Positions 9,297 through 18,510 of a stretch of 64,000 nucleotides of DNA are shown piece by piece. This stretch comes from Bacteroidota bacterium. GTDB taxonomy: Bacteria; Bacteroidota; Bacteroidia; AKYH767-A; OLB10. Under the pieces are notes generated by a model that saw nothing but the letters and a program-made list of their open reading frames with translations, had not been told where the DNA came from and did not search any database. Position 1 is the first letter of the stretch. The number at the start of each line of letters is the position of its first letter. A program made the translations under genes and the position numbers. The stretch spans positions 124,001-188,000 of the forward strand of contig JADJPB010000004.1 of NCBI GenBank assembly GCA_016713445.1, written 5' to 3'.

Positions 9297-9665
9297 ATGG
9301 CAGATCACAAAAATCATCCGCACGGATATTACACGGGCGACATCCACAATCAATTCGTTGAAGAGCACCACGACCCTAATAGCAAGAAGGCGATTTGGAG
9401 AACATTCTGGATCCTTCTATTTATTACCATTTTTGAAGTTGCTATTGCATTTGCCCCGTTAAGCCATGGTCTCTTGGTGACAATATTCATTGTATTGACC
9501 ATCGTAAAAGCATATTTCATCATTGCCTACTTTATGCATCTTAAGCATGAAGAAAAGGGTTTTGGATACACAATCATTCTACCTTTTATGCTAATTGTCT
9601 ATTTCATCGGTATGCTCATTACCGAAGGAAATTATATTGGTATGATGGGTAGTATCTTCAAGTAA
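9297..9665 (+). CDS. Cytochrome c oxidase subunit IV-like protein
   Basis: A 122-residue protein with a His/Asn-rich N-terminus (HKNHPHGYYTGDIHNQF) and three hydrophobic helices (about 33-52, 57-80, 95-115). This matches the prokaryotic cytochrome c oxidase subunit IV family (PF03626), small stabilising subunits of aa3/bo3 oxidases; the KAYFIIAYFMHLKHE segment is typical. It lies 22 bp after coxC and 6 bp before the SCO gene, so it is part of the oxidase-accessory operon. Confidence 0.85.
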   Translation: MADHKNHPHGYYTGDIHNQFVEEHHDPNSKKAIWRTFWILLFITIFEVAIAFAPLSHGLLVTIFIVLTIVKAYFIIAYFMHLKHEEKGFGYTIILPFMLIVYFIGMLITEGNYIGMMGSIFK

Positions 9666-9671
9666 TACGCC

Positions 9672-10349
9672 TTGAAAAAAAAGATTGCTGTCTTCTTGTT
9701 TTTTGCTGTTCCTATTGTCGCTTATCTTTTAATGCAGACTGGAAAGAATGATTACAAGCAGTTAGAAATATTAGGTCCGAATGAACCTGTAAAAAAAACC
9801 ATCAACGGAAAGGAAGTGATCGATACACTTTATCATACCGTTGGTGGTTTTTCTTTTTATGATCAGGATAGTGTACTCGTTACGGAAAAGATTACAGATG
9901 GAAGTATTTATGTGGTCGATTTTTTCTTCTCTACCTGTAAAACCATCTGCCCAAAAATGTCGAACCAGTTTATGCGGGTTCAGCATAAATTTAAATCGGA
10001 TAACGATGTTAAACTTTTATCGTTTACCGTAGATCCGCTCAACGACTCTCCAGCGCGATTGAAAGAATATGCAACTAAGCATAAAGCGATGAAAGGGAAA
10101 TGGTATTTCCTTACCGGTGATAAAGTGGCGTTGTACTCTTTGGCGAAAGAGAGTTTTTTCTTAACTGCAATGGAAGATTCTTTAATGGAAGAAGGTTTTT
10201 TACATTCAGAACAAGTTGTTTTAGTAGATAAAGAAAAACGTATTCGTGGTTTTTATGACGGTACTGATATTTTCGAAGTGAAGAAATTGATCGAGGATAT
10301 TTCAACGTTGAAAAAGTTGTATGCTCGTGATGAAAATATAGAGAAATAA
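9672..10349 (+). CDS. SCO1/SenC-family copper chaperone for cytochrome oxidase
   Basis: Membrane-anchored thioredoxin-fold protein that delivers copper to the CuA centre of oxidase subunit II. The 225-residue product has an N-terminal hydrophobic anchor (about 4-20) and the copper-binding/redox motif CKTIC (about 89-93, the family CxxxC). The copper-ligand histidine is in FLHSEQVVLVDKEKRIRGFYDGT (about 178). The start is TTG 9672 (MKKKIAVFLFF), 6 bp after the subunit IV stop, and no ATG is better placed. Ends 2 bp before the DUF420 gene, so the two are probably translationally coupled. Confidence 0.9.
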   Translation: MKKKIAVFLFFAVPIVAYLLMQTGKNDYKQLEILGPNEPVKKTINGKEVIDTLYHTVGGFSFYDQDSVLVTEKITDGSIYVVDFFFSTCKTICPKMSNQFMRVQHKFKSDNDVKLLSFTVDPLNDSPARLKEYATKHKAMKGKWYFLTGDKVALYSLAKESFFLTAMEDSLMEEGFLHSEQVVLVDKEKRIRGFYDGTDIFEVKKLIEDISTLKKLYARDENIEK

Positions 10350-10351
10350 AA

Positions 10352-10900
10352 ATGGCAATTCAATTACAAAGCAAAGAAAAACTCGTTTTTAGATTGATCA
10401 TAGCACTTTCAACAATTGTGTTTTTATTAGTACTTGTGTTGGATAGTAAAATTCTTCCTCGCCCTCAACCGATGCCTTCTTTTGCAACCCATTTGCCTTT
10501 GCTGAATGCCATGATTAATGGAACATGCGCTGTTTTATTGTTGCTTTCGTTGAAAGCTATTTTAGCAAAGAATGTACAACGTCATAAAAAGATTAATTTG
10601 ATCACTTTTGTTCTTTCTACCATTTTCTTATTGAGCTATGTGACGTATCATTGGTTGGCAGAGGAAACGAAATATCCGATGGATAATCCGATGCGCCCAC
10701 TTTACCTGGGTATATTAATTTCACATATCATTTTAGCGGCTATTGTGCTGCCAATGATTCTATTGTCTTTCTGGTATGGACTCAGTAATCAGGTAGTTAA
10801 GCATCGTAAATTAGTGCGGTTTACGTTTCCTATTTGGCTGTATGTAACCATTACAGGTGTAGTAGTTTACCTTATGATTTCGCCGTATTACAACTTTTAA
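10352..10900 (+). CDS. DUF420 membrane protein (CtaM/YozB-like)
   Basis: A 182-residue integral membrane protein with about five hydrophobic segments. Conserved histidines are at about 47 (FATHLPLLNA), 72 (VQRHKKIN), 91 (YHWLAEE), 122 (GILISHIILA) and 149 (VVKHRKLVRFTFPIW). This pattern fits DUF420, a family linked in Gram-positives to assembly of haem-A oxidases. It starts 2 bp after the SCO gene, and the cluster context supports an oxidase-maturation role. The exact activity is not established here. Confidence 0.8.
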   Translation: MAIQLQSKEKLVFRLIIALSTIVFLLVLVLDSKILPRPQPMPSFATHLPLLNAMINGTCAVLLLLSLKAILAKNVQRHKKINLITFVLSTIFLLSYVTYHWLAEETKYPMDNPMRPLYLGILISHIILAAIVLPMILLSFWYGLSNQVVKHRKLVRFTFPIWLYVTITGVVVYLMISPYYNF

Positions 10901-10925
10901 ATTGCAATAAATTAGCCTCAATTCT

Positions 10926-10933
10926 TATCTTTG
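10926..10933 (+). promoter_or_regulatory. Bacteroidota promoter for the small CxxC protein
   Basis: TATCTTTG matches TAnnTTTG, and a TTG at 10902-10904 lies exactly 21 bp upstream. The start codon is 21 nt downstream, so this gene has a short leader and can be expressed independently of the oxidase-accessory operon. Confidence 0.5.
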
Positions 10934-10954
10934 TAATTCTATTGACCTTCACCC

Positions 10955-11182
10955 ATGAAAAAATTACGAATCCTTCTTTTTGTTGTTGCCTTGATGGGAG
11001 TACATGATGTTTTAAATGCACAGTGCTCCATGTGTCGACGGGTGGCAGAATCGAATTTGGAATCGGGGGAGAAAAAAGGCCGTGGACTCAATACCGGAAT
11101 TTTGTATTTAATGTCGGTGCCTTATTTGATGGGCGGCGTGGCTTGTTATATGTGGTGGAAGAAGAGCAAGAAGAACGTTTAA
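10955..11182 (+). CDS. Small exported CxxC membrane protein (hypothetical)
   Basis: A 75-residue protein with a signal peptide (MKKLRILLFVVALMG..NA), then mature QCSMCRRVAESN, a short Lys/Gly-rich stretch and one transmembrane helix (about 50-67) ending in WWKKSKKN. The CxxC immediately after the cleavage site is the only obvious functional feature. Thiol pairs like this bind copper or haem or act in thiol exchange. It follows DUF420 and SCO, so a copper or thiol role in oxidase assembly is a reasonable inference but unproven. Too small to assign to a named family with confidence. Confidence 0.6.
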   Translation: MKKLRILLFVVALMGVHDVLNAQCSMCRRVAESNLESGEKKGRGLNTGILYLMSVPYLMGGVACYMWWKKSKKNV

Positions 11183-11215
11183 TATTTTAGTTGAACAGCG
11201 TAAACATATTTCGCT

Positions 11216-11713
11216 TTAATGTAATTCTTCATCGGAAGATTCACCTAAGTGTAAATCTTGAGTAGTCTTTGCATTTACATTCTGTAGGTCAGTATGACGA
11301 ATAAGTCCACCTAAATATCCGGTTCTAAACATGGCTGTGGCGACAAACAAAGAAATGATAAAACTGATTTTAGTAGCCATCGTAATGTCACTTCCCATTT
11401 TATAAAGAGATAGTGCCGCAAGTGAAATTACACCTAACCCTATCATCAACCAGAAGGCATACTCGGCGGCTTCTTCGTGTTCATGAATTATATCATGATT
11501 CATTCCTGCCATCTCTTCCACTTTATGCTCCGCAGCTTCTCCTGTATTCATTACGATAGGAGTCATCGCCGCTAAAACAATCCAGAGCACAAGAACTGTG
11601 CGTTGAATAATTTTTATTTTTTTAATTAATGCATACAGCATGAATACTGTACCTATGATAGTCCCTACTACAGGGAAATGGTTTAGAAGTAAATGTAAGT
11701 GTGCTAAGTCCAT
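11216..11713 (-). CDS. Membrane protein, DUF2231-like (hypothetical)
   Basis: A 165-residue membrane protein starting MDLAHLHLLLNHFPVVGTI with four hydrophobic segments (about 9-28, 37-56, 85-105, 115-135). The N-terminal HLHLLLNHFPVVG is typical of DUF2231-type predicted membrane proteins, which often bind haem through such histidines. A His/Glu-rich loop (EHKVEEMAGMNHDIIHEHEE, about 60-79) could bind metal. ATG 11713 is chosen because the upstream 28 codons are low-complexity Phe/Lys with no homology. It converges on the oxidase-accessory cluster, which fits a role near the respiratory chain, though function is unknown. Confidence 0.6.
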   Translation of the reverse strand: MDLAHLHLLLNHFPVVGTIIGTVFMLYALIKKIKIIQRTVLVLWIVLAAMTPIVMNTGEAAEHKVEEMAGMNHDIIHEHEEAAEYAFWLMIGLGVISLAALSLYKMGSDITMATKISFIISLFVATAMFRTGYLGGLIRHTDLQNVNAKTTQDLHLGESSDEELH

Positions 11714-11828
11714 TCGAAAGTTTTTAAAAGTGCAGAATAAAAATAGACATTTTAATTTAAATAAGGTCCAATTGAAGTTGAAAAATATGAAAATCATAAT
11801 TTGGGAAGATAAATTGATAAATTAGCGC

Positions 11829-12500
11829 ATGAAATTTCATCCCCTGACCAAGAAAATAATTGTTGCATTTGATGCCCATCTAGACGATGAATTGGCCATC
11901 GGGATGAAAGCATATATGAAGGGACGTTTCGATTATTTGGGAATAAAAAGTCCAGTCCGCGCTGAAATTTTAAAACCGTTTTTTTTGGAAGTAAAAGAAT
12001 TGGAAACAAAGGAATGGATGTTGGTGGTCGAGCAATTGTGGAATCAGAAATTTCGCGAATACCAATACGTAGCATTGGAAATTACGCGTAAAAAAATAAA
12101 GGATTTTAAGCCCGAGCACCTTCCGTTTTTAGAAAAGTTGATTACCGAAAAATCGTGGTGGGATTCGGTAGATACGGTAGCTAGTAATTTAGTAAGTGCT
12201 TATTTTAAAAAGTATCCCGAGAAAATTCCCGATGCAATTTCTCGGTGGACAAAGACCAATAATTTTTGGTTGCATCGCACTTGTATCATTTTTCAATTGA
12301 AGTATGGAGATAAAACCGATCAAAAATTGTTGTTTGATTTATGTGCGAAGTATGCAAATGAGAAAGAGTTTTTTATGCGAAAAGCAATTGGATGGGCTTT
12401 GCGACAATACAGTAAATTTAATCCGGTCGCAGTAAAGATATTCATCCAAAAGCAAGAACTAAGTCCTTTGAGTATTCGAGAGGCATCTAAGTACTTATGA
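11829..12500 (+). CDS. DNA alkylation repair protein, AlkD-like HEAT-repeat DNA glycosylase family
   Basis: A 223-residue helical protein fitting PF08713. Typical landmarks are KAYMKGRFDYLGIKSPVRA near the N-terminus (about 27-45), LWNQKFREYQYVALEI (about 72), ITEKSWWDSVDTVA (about 105) and the C-terminal EKEFFMRKAIGWALRQYSKF (about 177). In AlkD, similar Trp and Asp residues in WWDxVD contact the lesion and drive excision of positively charged alkylated bases. It stands alone between a divergent membrane-protein gene and trhO. The reading frame is intact. Confidence 0.88.
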   Translation: MKFHPLTKKIIVAFDAHLDDELAIGMKAYMKGRFDYLGIKSPVRAEILKPFFLEVKELETKEWMLVVEQLWNQKFREYQYVALEITRKKIKDFKPEHLPFLEKLITEKSWWDSVDTVASNLVSAYFKKYPEKIPDAISRWTKTNNFWLHRTCIIFQLKYGDKTDQKLLFDLCAKYANEKEFFMRKAIGWALRQYSKFNPVAVKIFIQKQELSPLSIREASKYL

Positions 12501-12632
12501 TCTCTCCCGAAGCCCTGGATGATAAAGATCAGAATAACCCATCTACCCTTAACCCGTTAAAAGTCAATGAGAAATTTGGTATCAAAAAGGGTTATATCCA
12601 ACTTCACCTTGCTTAGTACCTCCGAACCTTTG

Positions 12633-12640
12633 TATCTTTG
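12633..12640 (+). promoter_or_regulatory. Bacteroidota promoter for trhO
   Basis: TATCTTTG matches TAnnTTTG, with TTG at 12609-12611, 21 bp upstream. The element ends 6 nt before ATG 12647, so transcription would begin at or next to the start codon. This argues for ATG 12647 rather than the in-frame TTG at 12638, which lies inside the promoter. Confidence 0.65.
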
Positions 12641-12646
12641 CGCTCC

Positions 12647-13704
12647 ATGATTCTGCACAATAAATATGATAAAGAAACGCTGCGCAAAAAGTTGGAAGCA
12701 GAAACGTTCAACCGTATTACGCTTTCTTTTTATCGCTATGTGATTTTTGAAAATGTAGAAACTTACCGCGATGATTTGTACATGCGCCTTGATAATTTGG
12801 GGATTTTAGGAAGAGTGTACGTGGCTCGTGAAGGTATTAACGCGCAAATAAATGTACCTGAACATCAATTTGAAACTTTTAAAAGTTTGTTAGAGCGTGA
12901 TGATCATCTTAAAGGAATGCCACTGAAAATAGCTGTGGAGGATGATGGAAAATCTTTTATTAAATTAATTGTTCGTGTTCGAAAAAGATTGTGGCAGATG
13001 GATTAGCCGATGATACTTTCGATGTAACGAATGTAGGAAAGCATCTTAATGCAAAGGAGTTTAATGATGCATTAGATTTACCCGATACTGTAGTGATTGA
13101 TATGCGTAATCACTATGAAAGTGAAGTCGGACACTTTGAAGGAGCTCTGCGTCCGGAAGTTGATACGTTTAGAGAAGAATTGGAAAAATCGGTGAAGATG
13201 GTCGCTGATAAAAAGGATAAAAAGATTTTATTGTATTGTACTGGCGGCATACGTTGCGAAAAAGCAAGCGCTTGGTTTAAGCATCACGGATTTGAAGATG
13301 TAAATCAATTGCACGGTGGAATTATTCAGTACGCTAGAGAAATTAAAGAACAAGGCTTGCCCGCGAAGTTTATTGGAAAAAATTTTGTGTTCGATGAAAG
13401 ATTGGGTGAGCGAATCACCGATGATATAATCAGCGAATGTCATCAGTGCGGTGCAAAATGTGATACCCACGTAAACTGTAAAAACGACGATTGCCATTTG
13501 CTCTTTATTCAGTGCGATGCTTGTGCCGAAAAGATGCAGGGATGTTGTACTCCTAGATGTCAGGAAATTTCAAATTTGCCTATCGATGAACAAAGAAAAC
13601 TTCGAAAAGGGCAAAGAAAGACAGATACTTTATCCGTTTATCGTTCCAGATTGCGTCCTGATTTGCGCCAAATTTTAAAGGCAGGGTCAGGATCTTCCAA
13701 ATGA
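12647..13704 (+). CDS. trhO: tRNA uridine(34) hydroxylase, rhodanese domain (one frameshift)
   Basis: Hydroxylates U34 of certain tRNAs on the way to 5-methoxy- or carboxymethoxyuridine. The ~352-residue protein has the N-terminal acylphosphatase-like domain (about 20-110, RVYVAREGINAQINV), a rhodanese domain (about 130-235) with the active-site loop LYCTGGIRCEKA, and the Cys-rich C-terminal extension seen in longer members (about 262-310, CHQCGAKCDTHVNC...GCCTPRC). The frame breaks at the A run 12982-12986: five A where six restore VRKKIVADGL. The two open pieces are 12638-13006 and 12991-13704. This is most likely a sequencing indel. Confidence 0.9.
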
Positions 13705-13868
13705 AGATTTTAATTTGTTTAATGTCAATGAGTTAGCTCGTATAAGCCCAGCTACATTCCTAAAAGCTTGCTTTTTGCTTTTTAAATGTCAATAACTTAC
13801 GTAAATTGGCTAAACGGACACCTTGTGATGCCTGTATATTTGCTTAAGTTTTTTAAAAATTAAAAGTT

Positions 13869-15598
13869 ATGGAAAAGAGATGGGTTTTGAAATCTCAAGG
13901 AGATCCGGAAGTTGCGAGTCGACTAGTTGCTGATTTGCGCATCAATCCCATCTTAGTAAATCTTTTAATTCAGAGAGGTATTACCACATTCGATGATGCG
14001 AAACGTTTTTTCGACCTTCGTTAGATGATCTCCACGATCCATTCCTGATGAAGGATATGGATAAGGAGATAGAAAGAATAGGAGTGGTTATCGCTAAAAA
14101 AGAAAATATTCTTGTTTATGGTGATTACGATGTAGACGGCACAACAGCCGTCTCTTTAGTTTATACATTTTTGAAATCGCTCACCGGAAATATTCATTAT
14201 TATATTCCAGATCGCTATAAAGAAGGTTATGGAATTTCAACGCAAGGGATTGATTGGGCAAAAGAGAATGGTTATTCATTAATAATTGCACTCGATTGCG
14301 GAATTAAAAGCATCGATAAAATTGATTACGCCAATGAAAATGGTGTTGATTTTATAATTTGTGATCACCATCGTCCAGGAAATGAATTGCCAAAAGCCAT
14401 TGCAGTCTTAGACCCGAAACGAAATGATTGTAATTATCCTTACAAGGAATTATCAGGTTGCGGAGTTGGATTTAAATTGATTCAAGCATTTGCACAGTTG
14501 AATGAAATGCCATTTTCACAACTGGAGCAGTATCTCGATTTAGTAGCTATCAGTATCGCTGCCGACATCGTCCCTATAACGGGTGAAAATCGTGTGTTGG
14601 CATTTTATGGTTTGCAACAACTGAATAGAGATCCTCGTCCCGGTATCAAAGCCATTCTTGAGTTGAGTGGAATGAAAAAGGAATTGGTGATTAATGATAT
14701 CGTTTTTGGAATTGCTCCTCGTATTAACGCTGCAGGAAGAATTGAACACGGTGGAAAAGCAGTGGAACTGATGATTCAAAAGCAAGAAGATCTTGCTAAC
14801 TTTTTGGGAGATGGTATCGATGAACAAAATACAACACGTAAAGGTTTGGATGCACTGATCACCGATCAAGCATTACAACAAATTGTAGACGATAAGGATT
14901 TTCATTCACGAAAATCAACCGTCGTATATAATCCCGAGTGGCATAAAGGCGTTATCGGAATTGTAGCGTCCCGACTAACGGATAAGTATTACCGTCCTAC
15001 CATTGTGTTGACGAAAAGTAATGGTCATGTGAGTGGCTCTGCGCGTTCGGTGAAAGATTTTGATGTGTATAACGCTATAGAAAGTTGCGCGGATTTATTG
15101 GATCAATTTGGTGGTCATATGTACGCAGCCGGATTAACGATGAAAGAAGAAAATGTTCCTGCATTCATTCAGCGTTTTGAAGATGTAGTGCAAAAAACTA
15201 TTGAAGATCGAATGTTGGTGCGTGAAATTGAAATTGATGCAGAGCTAAATTTGCAAGATATCACCCCTCAGTTTTTCCGTATCTTAAATCAGTTCGCTCC
15301 TTTTGGTCCCGGAAATATGTCGCCCATTTTTAAAGTGAGTGGTGTACGCGATAATGGTCGCGGAAAAGTGGTTGGCAACAATCATCTTAAATTGAGTCTC
15401 GAACAAAAAGAAATTCAATCTGGAATGTTTGATGGAATTGCATTTCAATTAGGACATCATCATCCGCAAGTAGAGCAAAAGCAAAGTTTCGATATCGTTT
15501 GTCACGTAGAAGAAAACACCTACAACGGAAGAACTTCACTTCAATTAAATATTAAGGATTTGAAATTTTCTACGAAGAAAGAATTACAAACTACGTAG
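13869..15598 (+). CDS. recJ: Single-stranded-DNA-specific exonuclease RecJ (one frameshift)
   Basis: 5'-3' ssDNA exonuclease of the DHH phosphoesterase family, used in recombination and repair. ATG 13869 opens MEKRWVLKSQG, and the frame breaks at the T run 14006-14011; with seven T it continues AKRFFRPSLDDLHDPFL into the long open frame (14048-15598). Catalytic motifs are GDYDVDGTTAV, ALDCGIKS, DHHRPG and GCGVGFKL in the DHH domain, and GHMYAAG (GGHxxAaG motif) in DHHA1 (about residue 410). The OB fold follows to ~575. Length matches the family. A TATATTTG at 13835-13842 may be its -7 element. Confidence 0.92.
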
Positions 15599-16166
15599 TT
15601 TTTTAGCATTCGATTCTCCCATTAACTTTCTTTGACTTTTAAAGAATAGAAATAATTTATTTCTTTTTCGTATTTTTGATAGTATCATATGATACTATCA
15701 AATGAAGCCTCCTTATACCATATCTCAAAATAACAATCTTTGATTCTCTTCGTCTGTCTCTCAAAGAAAGCAATTAAGAGAAAATTTTGCGACTTAAACT
15801 TAGTGTTTTATTCGACCTTTGAAAGAAACTTTAGCATATCTCATACTTATTGAACTTAGCATAGCACAGCCTTAGCGCCTCTGCGCCTTTGCGAGAAAAT
15901 TTATCGTAGAGCAGCCTATGCGTCCCGATAGTTATAGGGACTGCATATCCGCGAGAAAACTCAGCGAGAAATTTAATTTCGAAGCAATTGCATATGGATA
16001 AGATATAAAAGGCATCTTCATTATAGATCTCCTTTTAACACGGAGGACACAAAGTTCTTCACGGAGGACACAAAGTTATTTTTGTTATGAATAATGCAAA
16101 CCTCTATTTATGGCATTAAACTGCTCCAATGTATTTGCATTTATTTTGAAAGCTTAGTGCTTCAAT
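15599..16166. repeat. Intergenic region with degenerate GCGAGAAA and CACGGAGGACACAAAG repeats
   Basis: About 570 bp without a supportable gene. It holds the 28-bp palindrome listed separately, a GCGCCTCTGCGCCTTTGCGAGAAAATTT-type degenerate repeat (about 15868-15985; a sister copy is at 24.1-24.2 kb), an imperfect GTCCCGATAGTTATAGGGAC palindrome (about 15925), and an exact 18-bp direct repeat CACGGAGGACACAAAGTT at 16039-16056 and 16060-16077. Confidence 0.5.
15675..15702. promoter_or_regulatory. Perfect 28-bp palindrome centred on CATATG
   Basis: TTTGATAGTATCAT followed by its exact reverse complement, with no spacer, in the spacer after recJ. There is no T-rich tail, so it is not a standard intrinsic terminator. 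The symmetry and length suggest a dimeric-regulator operator. An ATG directly follows (15702) and begins MKPPYTISQ before a stop, reminiscent of the start of Fic-type proteins, so the palindrome may have belonged to a gene that is now lost. That is speculative. Confidence 0.5.
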
Positions 16167-16810
16167 TTAAATTTTTGATGTTCTAAATCTTTTATCTGTA
16201 ACAACACGATAAGTAAGTCCTACTTTTAAAATGAGACCATTGGTGGGAGTTAATTTTTGTTTTGCAAAACGGTTTGCATCGTAAAACTGAAATTGACGAG
16301 AAACAGAATGCCCAATATCTAACGTAATAAAAAAAGGAAGTTTAGGAAGATAAAAATCATTCGCCCATCGGAGTTGTCCTTCTCCAATGAGAAACCAATC
16401 TTCATCCGGTAATCGATACGTGTCGGTTACACCTAATGTCGAACACCCGCAGCGAAAAGTAATTGTTGGTTGGTGTCGTTGAGTACATACTGATTGGAAA
16501 GCATCAGCGAAAATGCTTGTAAATGAAGTTTAGTGGAGGAAGATGGGTCTGCCTTTGGTTTGTAAGTTACATTCCTGGTTTCATATTGTGGATTAAATAC
16601 CGCTGTGTTTTTTCGATTCCATTTCCAAGGTATATTAAGTTGAGTTTGAAAATAATTGAGATCACTTTTTCCGTCGTTTAGATTACTTAAGAAATTACTG
16701 GAAGGAATATGTTGATATTGTAAACTCATCACATCAAAAGTGGGCTGCCCAACACCTTTCGTCATGGTGAATATGAATAGTAGAAACACAACCTTAAATT
16801 GCATGGCCAA
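16167..16810 (-). CDS. Putative outer-membrane beta-barrel protein, DUF6268-like (one frameshift)
   Basis: Starts at ATG 16810 with a signal peptide (MAMQFKVVFLLFIFTMTKGVGQ) followed by alternating hydrophobic/polar segments rich in Asn, Gln and aromatic residues, the look of a beta-barrel. The frame runs to 16433 and then breaks near 16438. One added T restores AAGVSTLGVTDTYRLPDEDWFLIGE and continues to TAA at 16167 with terminal strands (ITLDIGHSVSRQFQFYDANRF, GLILKVGLTYRVV). The total of ~215 aa is short for DUF6268. Divergent from the FISUMP gene. Function is unknown. Confidence 0.5.
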
Positions 16811-16985
16811 ACTTAATCTTATTTTTTATGTGCGCTAGCACTTTTCGATTTTTTTTATTTTCAGCGGCTGTGATTTTTAGGTAGTTGAATGTGTCAAGCA
16901 TGAAGAAATGGTTTAATCGCTTTTTAAGAATGAAAATTGTCCGTATTTTTAGCTTTTCTTTTCCGAATCGCAAATAATTCTTATA

Positions 16986-17561
16986 ATGAACGCTAAGTTA
17001 AAAGTTACGCTCTACGCTTTATTATTTTCAGCAGGTTTTATCTACTGCGGACCTGCTTCGGTGGGAGATGCGAAGTCTCCAAAATTGGATACCATTCATA
17101 TTGGAGCTCAAATATGGATGAAACATAATACAGCTGTGAATCTCCCGAATAGTTTTTGGTACGAACGTGATTCTTTGAACAATCATCAGAATGGTCGATT
17201 GTATTTTTTTAGTGCCGCACAAAATGCTTGTCCGAAAGGATTTCATATTCCCACCGATGAAGAGTGGCAGGTATTGATAAATCGTTTTGGCGGCGACGAA
17301 CAAGCGGGAAAAGCCTTGATGGAGGGTGGAGTTTCAGGATTGAATTTAGGCGTGCCCGGTTATCGGAGTGGAAATAGTAAGAATGATTTGTTTGGTAAAA
17401 AGGGCGAGCAAGGATTTTATTGGAGCTCTACCGTGAAAGGAGATCAAACCGCATATGCACGCATGTTCACAGCTAATTCAAGCGTCATAACGGATGCGTA
17501 TTACCGTCGGGCGAATGCTTTTTCTGTTCGATTAATTATGGATGCTACCGTTGCTAAGTGA
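16986..17561 (+). CDS. FISUMP-domain lipoprotein/exported protein
   Basis: A 191-residue protein with a signal sequence ending in GFIYCGPAS, where the cysteine could be a lipobox Cys. The mature part is a Fibrobacter-succinogenes-major-paralogous (FISUMP) domain: IGAQIWMKHNTAVNLPNS, a run ACPKGFHIPTDEEWQ (about 78), GVPGYRSG (about 120) and FYWSST (about 138), ending in AFSVRLIMD. FISUMP domains are related to C-type-lectin-like/sulfatase-modifying-factor folds and occur in surface proteins. No function is known for this one. The reading frame is intact. Confidence 0.75.
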   Translation: MNAKLKVTLYALLFSAGFIYCGPASVGDAKSPKLDTIHIGAQIWMKHNTAVNLPNSFWYERDSLNNHQNGRLYFFSAAQNACPKGFHIPTDEEWQVLINRFGGDEQAGKALMEGGVSGLNLGVPGYRSGNSKNDLFGKKGEQGFYWSSTVKGDQTAYARMFTANSSVITDAYYRRANAFSVRLIMDATVAK

Positions 17562-17588
17562 TCTACATGACATACAAAGTTTCCACCT

Positions 17589-18460
17589 TTGAAAGAGCAG
17601 ATAAGTAGGGCCATTTCTCCCGGTGTGCGACATATGTTGTTGGCGACTTTTTGGTTTGCGTTGATGAATTTGATGGTGAAAAATCTTTCACACTTGCCCA
17701 CCAGTGAATTGGTTTTTTTCAGGTGTGGTGTCGCAACCCTTATTGGACTTATTGCTTTGCGTAAAGCAAAAGTGGATTGGCTAGGAGCAATAGAAAATTA
17801 TTATTTTTACGAGGATTGTTTGGAACGATAGCTTTGTATTCATTTTTTTATACCGTGCAACATATGCCCTTAGGAACTGCAGTTACTTTACAATATTTAT
17901 CACCCATTTTCACTACCATCTTTGCCATCTTCCTACTAAATGAACACGTTCGACCCATTCAATGGATTTGGTTTGCACTTTCATTTTTCGGAATCTTATT
18001 AATTAAAGGAGTGGATACAGGTATTAGTTGGGAGTTACTTGCCATTGGAATATTTTCTGCAGTGTTTTCTGCACTTGCTTATAATATGGTTCGAACGCTT
18101 CGTGAAAAAGAACATCCTTTAGTAGTGGTTTTGCATTTTCAATTATTGGGAGCAATCATTGGCGGAATCGTATCCATTTTTGATTGGAAACAACCTCAAG
18201 GCATTGATTGGTTTTGGATTTTGTTGTTGGGTATTTTCACTCAACTCGGACAAACGAATTTAACAAGATCCCTTCAACTAGAAAACATGGCGAAGGTCAC
18301 CATCTTAAATTATCTAGGAGTAGCCTACGCCATTTTATTTGGATGGTTGTTCTTCAACGAAACACATGTGTTTATGGAATTCATAGGAATGCTGCTGGTA
18401 GTTGTAGGTATTATTTTGAATTTGATAACATCTCCTAAAGTGATTAAGAATTTGAATTGA
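17589..18460 (+). CDS. DMT-superfamily (EamA) exporter (one frameshift)
   Basis: Ten-helix drug/metabolite transporter, ~290 aa, with two EamA repeats. The first helices (MLLATFWFALMNLMVKNL, LVFFRCGVATLIGLI) precede the break, and the rest (GTAVTLQYLSPIFTTIFAIFLLNEHV, WFALSFFGILLIKGVD, NYLGVAYAILFGWLFFNE) follow. The start is TTG 17589 (MKEQISRAIS). The frame breaks near 17790: CTAGGAGC read as CTAGGAAGC gives KVDWLGSNRKLLFLRG and joins 17589-17831 to 17777-18460. Substrate unknown. It lies 27 bp after the FISUMP gene. Confidence 0.85.
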
Positions 18461-18510
18461 GGTTTTGCTGATTTATGCTATTCTCCTCTCTCACTCTTTC
18501 TCCCTCTGTT

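Noticed and set aside
12638..12646. TTG 12638 as trhO start
   Set aside because: It overlaps the -7 promoter element; ATG 12647 is better supported.
17028..17303. Minus-strand ORF opposite the FISUMP gene
   Set aside because: Shadow of the coding strand; no recognisable domain or signal.
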